Shown here in pieces: positions 59,515 to 64,000 of a stretch of DNA of 64,000 nt. The stretch is taken from contig DDVH01000025.1 in assembly GCA_002345215.1 (NCBI GenBank), positions 1-64,000 on the forward strand, in the 5' to 3' direction. The notes beneath the pieces are model-generated. The model did not search any database. It had not been told where the DNA came from and saw only the letters and a program-made list of their open reading frames with translations. The translations under genes and the position numbers were made by a program. Position 1 is the first letter of the stretch. Each line of letters begins with the position of its first letter. Source of the stretch: Anaerolineales bacterium UBA2317 (GTDB lineage Bacteria; Chloroflexota; Anaerolineae; Anaerolineales; Villigracilaceae).

Positions 59515-60195
59515 TTAATTGTCTAACTTTATCGCATCTATCCATTTTGGTAATTGGTCAAACAATTGTTTCATCACATCTTTTGCACGCGATTCAAATA
59601 ACGCTAAATCATCGTAGGCTTCACCTTCGTTTTCATTGACCAAATCACTGACTCCGCGCAAAATTAACAAACGAGTATTATTTTTATTTGCTACCCAAGC
59701 CAACGCGCCTGATTCCCAATCCCCTGCAATTGCGCCTTTTGATTTGAGATAAGGAATTTTATTTGGCGGCAAGTCGCTGTCGGCGGAGGCAATCAAACCT
59801 TTACGCGTAGGAAAAGGATGAGGTTCAGCAAGCCAGCTCAAATCAAGAGACGAAGCGTAATATTCAACAATGTTAAGGTCACCCATCAATTCGACAATGT
59901 CATACACAAAAGTTTTTTCGACCATGACAACATCGCCTTGATTCACCACGCCTTCAAATCCGCCGCATGTACCGAGATTGAAAACAACATCAGGTTTAAC
60001 ATTATCAACAACATATTGCATCATACCTGCTGAGGCAATCTTCCCCCATCCGCTATGATACATTTTTATTTCTTGTTCGTTGATTTTTATTTTTGCTGAT
60101 TCACCATAAAGTGATTGCATAATTTCAAGATTTGGAAAAATTTCTTTAACGGCATTCCATTCAGCAATGGCGGAGATGATTACGACAATGTTCAT
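59515..60195 (-). CDS. Nucleoside phosphorylase family protein (MTA/SAH nucleosidase-like)
   Basis: The 226-residue protein matches the PNP/UDP phosphorylase superfamily. It opens IVVIISAIAEWNAV and carries the phosphate or ribose loop NLGTCGGFEG near residue 73. IASADSD near 135, the substrate-binding DWESGALAWVANKN near 158 and the catalytic Asp in LRGVSDLVN near 178 follow. MtnN enzymes split methylthioadenosine and S-adenosylhomocysteine. The glycine loop and DWES differ from textbook MtnN (MESA), so another nucleoside is possible. It overlaps pncC by four bases, so both are translated from one mRNA. Confidence 0.8.
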   Translation of the reverse strand: MNIVVIISAIAEWNAVKEIFPNLEIMQSLYGESAKIKINEQEIKMYHSGWGKIASAGMMQYVVDNVKPDVVFNLGTCGGFEGVVNQGDVVMVEKTFVYDIVELMGDLNIVEYYASSLDLSWLAEPHPFPTRKGLIASADSDLPPNKIPYLKSKGAIAGDWESGALAWVANKNNTRLLILRGVSDLVNENEGEAYDDLALFESRAKDVMKQLFDQLPKWIDAIKLDN

Positions 60196-60674
60196 TTGAG
60201 TTTTCCTTCAAGATAATCTAAAACAAATTGTAATGCGGCTTCGCTGGATAATTTTTTATTTTCTTCACGATTTCCATTCCAGATAAAGTGCCGCGCTTCA
60301 TTTACAGTGGAAGTTGCCAGCCCAACCCAAGTTGTGCCTACTGGTTTATCAGGTGTGCCTCCACCTGGACCTGCAATACCACTGACGCTAACGACAATAT
60401 CTGCTTTCAATTTTTTTCTCCCACCCATTGCCATTTCAATCACAGTTTCTTTTGAAACCGCACCTTTTGAATTTAACGTATCCCACGAAATATCAAGCAA
60501 ATCCACTTTGGCTTGATACGAATACGCCACAATACCGCCGAGAAAATATTCCGACGAGCCGGGAATGTCGGTAATTCGGTGTGCAATCAGCCCGCCTGTA
60601 CAAGATTCGGCAGTGGCAAAGGTTAGTTTGTTTTGTTGCAACAAATTGGCTATACGCATTTCAAGAGCGGTCAT
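60192..60674 (-). CDS. pncC: Nicotinamide-nucleotide amidase (CinA C-terminal domain)
   Basis: The 160-residue protein is a stand-alone CinA C-terminal domain with all marks: TFATAESCTGGLIAHRITDIPG near residue 19, GGIVAYSYQAKVDLL near 47, GAVSKETVIEMA near 68, VSVSGIAGPGGGTPDKPVGT near 94. It deamidates nicotinamide mononucleotide to nicotinate mononucleotide in the pyridine-nucleotide salvage cycle. The catalytic Ser in AESCTGG is intact, unlike in the CinA-like protein at 35579-36706. It is first in a two-gene operon. Confidence 0.92.
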   Translation of the reverse strand: MTALEMRIANLLQQNKLTFATAESCTGGLIAHRITDIPGSSEYFLGGIVAYSYQAKVDLLDISWDTLNSKGAVSKETVIEMAMGGRKKLKADIVVSVSGIAGPGGGTPDKPVGTTWVGLATSTVNEARHFIWNGNREENKKLSSEAALQFVLDYLEGKLK

Positions 60675-60740
60675 TAAGGGTTAAATCCTGTTTTTTATCT
60701 TAATTTTTTGGCAATTTTGCCTGATTAATAGTACTAAAGG

Positions 60741-60768
60741 TTGACAAGTAATGGAATTAGATTAGAAT
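60741..60768 (+). promoter_or_regulatory. Consensus-like promoter upstream of the XRE gene
   Basis: TTGACA (60741-60746), 16 bases, then TAGAAT (60763-60768). The palindrome-like AGATTAGAATTCTCTAATC (60759-60777) covers the -10 and start region and could be an operator for the XRE protein itself. Confidence 0.55.
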
Positions 60769-60795
60769 TCTCTAATCCCTTTCATTTTTGAAAGG

Positions 60796-60819
60796 AACCT
60801 GAAATCAGGTTATTTTTTT
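60796..60819 (+). terminator. Short terminator or attenuator in the XRE leader
   Basis: AACCTGA-AA-TCAGGTT followed by ATTTTTTTA lies about 20 bases after the likely start of transcription and 97 bases before the gene. The 241-base gap 60675-60915 is very AT-rich elsewhere. Confidence 0.5.
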
Positions 60820-60915
60820 AATCCAAATTAAAAATATATTTTTAAATCAGTTTTTATTTTCATTTTTAATACAATTTTACACACGCGAAAAATATATTTG
60901 ATTTGGATAAGAGAG

Positions 60916-61140
60916 ATGAAAAGCAGAGTTCAAGAATTAGCAGAGAGAATCAACATGTCAGTTGACGAGTTCGTTGGTGAAATGCGCAAATTGGGGTGCA
61001 GTGAACCCACTGCCCTAAAAATTTGGCGCGGAGAATATGAAGAGTTTGAAAGTTTTGAAGATAACAACATCCAACTGAGTAATCTTCGAAAAGCGGCTGT
61101 CATCCTTAAAGTTGGAACTGGAACCTTGATTCCGAAATGA
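60916..61140 (+). CDS. Small XRE-like helix-turn-helix protein
   Basis: The 74-residue protein has an XRE/Cro-type helix pattern: MKSRVQELAERINMSVDEFVGEM, then GCSEPTALKIWRGEYE as the turn and recognition helix, and LSNLRKAAVILKVGTGTLIP as the closing helix. It should bind DNA. The ATG at 60916 fits family starts; a TTG 6 codons earlier is also open. It has its own promoter with an overlapping palindrome and is followed by a strong terminator. Confidence 0.75.
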   Translation: MKSRVQELAERINMSVDEFVGEMRKLGCSEPTALKIWRGEYEEFESFEDNNIQLSNLRKAAVILKVGTGTLIPK

Positions 61141-61168
61141 CCCTTTTTGATTGTGGTGGTATTTATCT

Positions 61169-61212
61169 AATGAAGATATCTGCATAAAAAGCAGATATCT
61201 TCATTTTTTATT
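61169..61212 (+). terminator. Terminator after the XRE gene
   Basis: AATGAAGATATCTGC and GCAGATATCTTCATT form a 15-bp stem with a 7-base loop, followed by TTTTATTTTTTT. Confidence 0.9.
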
Positions 61213-61247
61213 TTTTTAAATAACAACAAACAAGTGAGGAACAAACA

Positions 61248-64000
61248 ATGAAAAATCAATTATTTTATAAAGTATGCTCAGCCATTTTGATTGTGATGCT
61301 GGCGTTAGCGGCTTTGCCGGTTACGCCGGCAAAGGCTGCAATTTCTCAACAGCAGGTTTGGTCAACAGTATATGCAAATAATGGTGCGCCCGGAACAAAT
61401 ACATATACTATAAATCCAGGAAGTAATAGAATGTTGGTTGTAGCAGTATCCTCTTCAAGATCTACAGTTGGAACTCAGACTGCCACTGTTACTTATGGCG
61501 GGCAGAGTCTTACACAAGCAATAGGAGATGGTGCCACCTCTGCTCAACAACATACATGGTTATTTTATCTACAAGAGGCAGGAATTGCTGCCGCAACAAA
61601 TACAAATCTTAGTGTGACCGTAACTGGAGGGACAATTAGATATAATTATGTTTATGCTGCGGTTTATGCAGGTGTAGACCAATCCGCTTCCCCTTTAACT
61701 GACATACAAAACTTTAATGGCGCTGAAACGGCTTCTTCAACTGTTGGGCCTTTTGCAACAGGATTGACAATCAACAGCGGCGATCAGGCTGTTGAAATTG
61801 TAAATCTAACAAGAACAGGTAACCAAACTGCTCGTACAATTACAACTTGGGCTACAAATTGGACTGCTGCTTTAGGTCCTAATTCAGGTTTATACAATGC
61901 GCCTGGCGGGGGAAGCCAACCTGAAGACCGGGCATTTAGTGCTTACATTGCAACAAATAATACAGCAGGGAGCACCACATCGCAACATACAGCAAGTGGC
62001 AGTGCCCTTCGTTCTATGTCTGCTATGAGCATTAAGGCTGCTATATTGCCTATATATACAATAACAGCAACAGCAGGTGTTGGCGGAACCATCACACCTG
62101 CTGGAGCAGTTGCGGTAGAACAAGGTTCAAATCAATCTTTTGTGATTGCCCCAAGTGCTGGGCATATCGTCAGCGATGTTTTGGTCAACGGGGTTTCTCA
62201 AGGCAGACTTAATGCATATACATTCACAAACGTGACCACTAATCATACAATCGAAGCATCATTTGAAAGCGGGTGGAGTGCGCCAAGTGCTTTTTCAGAC
62301 CCTGACAACGATGTTGGAACGCAAGGTAATGTTTACACATCAAATAACGGCTATGCTACGATTAATAGCTCAAATGATGAAGTAAACTATCAGAACTTTG
62401 GGCTATCTATACCTAGTGGCGCTACGATAAATGGTATTGAAGTTGCTATTGAAGGATATAGTGAAGGAACAAGAAATGCAGATATAGCTCTTTCTTCGAA
62501 TAATGGCGTTAGTATCACTGCTTTCGAAACTACAGTAATGCCTTCAACTACTGCAGCCTCAGAAGCCACTGTGATATTGGGAGGACCTACTGATGATTGG
62601 GGAAGAGCATGGACTAGTACAGATTTTGCAAACGGTCTTTTTGCAGTTAGAGTTGAAGGAACTGGCGGAGGCGGTACAGATTTATTTATTGACCAACTCC
62701 AAGTCAAAGTTCATTACACTACTACGGTTACACCTACTTTATCGATAACCAATTCGCCGGTTACTTACAATGGTTCATCACAAGCGGCTAATGTAACTTG
62801 TTCAAGTGGTGGCGCGGTCAGTAATATCCTCTACAATGGTTCATCCACCGTGCCAACCAACGCAGGTACTTATGCAGTTACAGCAAATTGTGCCGCAGTT
62901 CCTGGTTTTTCGGCTCTCACAGGAGCATCGGCTGGTAACTTCGTTATCGATCCAGCCAATGCAACAATAAACGTGACACCGTATAACGTTACATATAATG
63001 GTTCGCCACACACTTCCACTGGAACTGCTACAGGCGTGTTGGGAGAAGACTTATCTGCAGGGTTTGATTTAAGCAACACAACCCATACTAATGTAGGTAC
63101 ATACAATGGTGACACTTGGAGTTTCAATGGCGGAACCAATTACAACAATGCCAATGGAACCGTAGATAACGTCATCAGCCCTGCCAATGCAACCATTGTC
63201 GTGAATCCATATAATGTCACATATGATGGTTCGCCACACACCTCCACCGGTACTGCTACAGGTGTGTTAGGTGAAGATTTATCTGCTGGACTAGACTTAA
63301 GTGGCACTACACACACCAATGCTAGTACATACAATGGCGATGCGTGGAGTTTCAATGGCGGAACCAATTACAACAACGCCAATGGCACAGTTGATAACGT
63401 CATCAGTCCTGCTAACGCAACCATTGTCGTGAATCCATACAACGTCACATATGATGGTTCGCCACATACCTCCACCGGTACTGCTACAGGTGTGTTAGGT
63501 GAAGATTTATCTGCTGGACTGAACTTAAGCGGCACTACACACACCAATGCCGGCACATACAATAATGACCCTTGGACCTTTACAGACTTATCCGGCAATT
63601 ATGTCAATACCAATGGTACGGTCAACAATGCGATTAATGCGGCATCTGCCACCATCACACTAAGTGACTTAAATCATACCTATGATGGCACTGCCAAATC
63701 TGCTACAGTGGTTACAAACCCATTAGGCTTGTCATTTAGCATCACCTACGATGGTTCGCCCACTGCCCCCACCAATGCTGATAATTACGCTGTTGTTGCC
63801 ACCATTACAGACCCGAACTACTCCGGCACTGCAAATGATACATTAGTGATTGCACCAGCCACAGTTACCCCAAGCATCACAGCCAATAACAAAGTATATG
63901 ATGGCAATACTACTGCTTCCTTTACTTGTTCTCTCACAGGTATCATTGGCACCGATGATGTCACTTGTAGTGACACAGCAAATTTTGACAATAAAAATGT
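61248..64000 (+). CDS. Large secreted protein with MBG/YDG-type repeat domains (cut by window edge)
   Basis: The frame is open for 917 codons from an ATG with GAGGA upstream to the right edge. A signal peptide ends AKA near residue 30. Next come a beta-sandwich (about 32-265) and an InlB-like 'bacterial repeat' domain (about 268-340, GGTITPAGAVAVEQGSNQSF). A second sandwich (about 343-490) and a string of MBG-type Ig-like modules follow from about 495. Three modules of about 76 residues (ANATIVVNPYNVTYDGSPHT type) are nearly identical. The last visible modules (LNHTYDGTAKSATV; NNKVYDGNTTASF) are of MBG and YDG type. Such proteins are adhesins or surface fibres. No anchor is visible yet. Confidence 0.85.
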   Translation, partial: MKNQLFYKVCSAILIVMLALAALPVTPAKAAISQQQVWSTVYANNGAPGTNTYTINPGSNRMLVVAVSSSRSTVGTQTATVTYGGQSLTQAIGDGATSAQQHTWLFYLQEAGIAAATNTNLSVTVTGGTIRYNYVYAAVYAGVDQSASPLTDIQNFNGAETASSTVGPFATGLTINSGDQAVEIVNLTRTGNQTARTITTWATNWTAALGPNSGLYNAPGGGSQPEDRAFSAYIATNNTAGSTTSQHTASGSALRSMSAMSIKAAILPIYTITATAGVGGTITPAGAVAVEQGSNQSFVIAPSAGHIVSDVLVNGVSQGRLNAYTFTNVTTNHTIEASFESGWSAPSAFSDPDNDVGTQGNVYTSNNGYATINSSNDEVNYQNFGLSIPSGATINGIEVAIEGYSEGTRNADIALSSNNGVSITAFETTVMPSTTAASEATVILGGPTDDWGRAWTSTDFANGLFAVRVEGTGGGGTDLFIDQLQVKVHYTTTVTPTLSITNSPVTYNGSSQAANVTCSSGGAVSNILYNGSSTVPTNAGTYAVTANCAAVPGFSALTGASAGNFVIDPANATINVTPYNVTYNGSPHTSTGTATGVLGEDLSAGFDLSNTTHTNVGTYNGDTWSFNGGTNYNNANGTVDNVISPANATIVVNPYNVTYDGSPHTSTGTATGVLGEDLSAGLDLSGTTHTNASTYNGDAWSFNGGTNYNNANGTVDNVISPANATIVVNPYNVTYDGSPHTSTGTATGVLGEDLSAGLNLSGTTHTNAGTYNNDPWTFTDLSGNYVNTNGTVNNAINAASATITLSDLNHTYDGTAKSATVVTNPLGLSFSITYDGSPTAPTNADNYAVVATITDPNYSGTANDTLVIAPATVTPSITANNKVYDGNTTASFTCSLTGIIGTDDVTCSDTANFDNKN
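62958..63641 (+). repeat. Three tandem ~228-base repeats coding for MBG-like modules
   Basis: Units begin at about 62958, 63186 and 63414 with an AATGCAACxATxxxCGTGAA-type start. The second and third are almost identical in DNA over their first two-thirds, and the third diverges at its end. This points to recent duplication or gene conversion. Confidence 0.8.

Noticed and set aside
62390..63598. Four long minus-strand open frames opposite the MBG repeat gene
   Set aside because: They repeat with the 228-base period of the plus-strand modules, have no ribosome sites and code for Val/Pro-rich nonsense; the plus-strand signal-peptide gene explains the region.

Overview
The window reads as ordinary chromosome of a Chloroflexota bacterium, most likely class Anaerolineae (inference from the gene set, the AT-leaning base composition and the many Thr/Pro-rich extracytoplasmic linkers; no 16S rRNA is present to prove it). 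Features that fit a single-membrane cell include lipoproteins, SecG, MltG, a DUF1385 protein, a 'baseplate J-like' membrane protein and large Ig-like surface proteins; no lipopolysaccharide or outer-membrane genes are seen. No rRNA, tRNA or CRISPR array was found.

Layout. 1-6.6 kb is mostly minus strand: a secreted protein cut by the left edge, a NAGPA-type phosphodiester glycosidase, a HIT protein, DUF1385, an M20 dipeptidase, a peptide-binding protein and secG. 6.7-11.5 kb is plus strand: a PHP phosphoesterase, rpsF-ssb-rpsR, a membrane PpiC isomerase and a lipoprotein followed by an attC-like remnant. 11.7-16 kb holds smc and rnc on minus. 16-24.6 kb mixes an aldo/keto reductase, a zinc-ribbon protein, an HD phosphohydrolase, miaA, an acyl-CoA ligase, ftsH and xth. 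24.6-27.4 kb holds a lone receiver protein, DUF192, a LysM-M23 peptidase and a cNMP-binding protein. 27.5-33.3 kb is a complete branched-chain amino-acid ABC transporter operon (binding protein, two permeases, two ATPases) behind a near-consensus promoter. 33.4-41.4 kb carries an ornithine cyclodeaminase homologue, a CinA-like protein, an M14 carboxypeptidase, an MTA/SAH-deaminase-like protein fused to a CYTH domain, and a HEPN-like small protein. 41.5-51.8 kb has mltG, ruvX, a cysteine desulfurase, a VOC protein with a palindromic operator, a phosphohexomutase, tatD, a prenyl synthase and YceD. 51.8-55.1 kb has a GT-C type membrane protein and metG.

55.1-58.1 kb is the accessory patch: an AT-rich TIR/coiled-coil/membrane protein, two IS200-like RAYT transposases, and several families of palindromic repeats, one of them inserted in frame inside a transposase. 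58.2-64 kb has an SRPBCC-PDZ-DinB fusion, a pncC-mtnN pair, a small XRE regulator with a promoter/terminator leader, and the first 917 codons of a giant secreted protein with near-identical MBG/YDG-type repeats that runs off the right edge.

The best candidates for undescribed biology are the TIR-coiled-coil-membrane protein, the deaminase-CYTH fusion, the SRPBCC-PDZ-DinB fusion, the RAYT/REP cluster, and the lipoprotein with an attC-like tail. Several families of dispersed palindromic repeats fill the intergenic gaps and in three places contribute codons to genes or apparent open frames.
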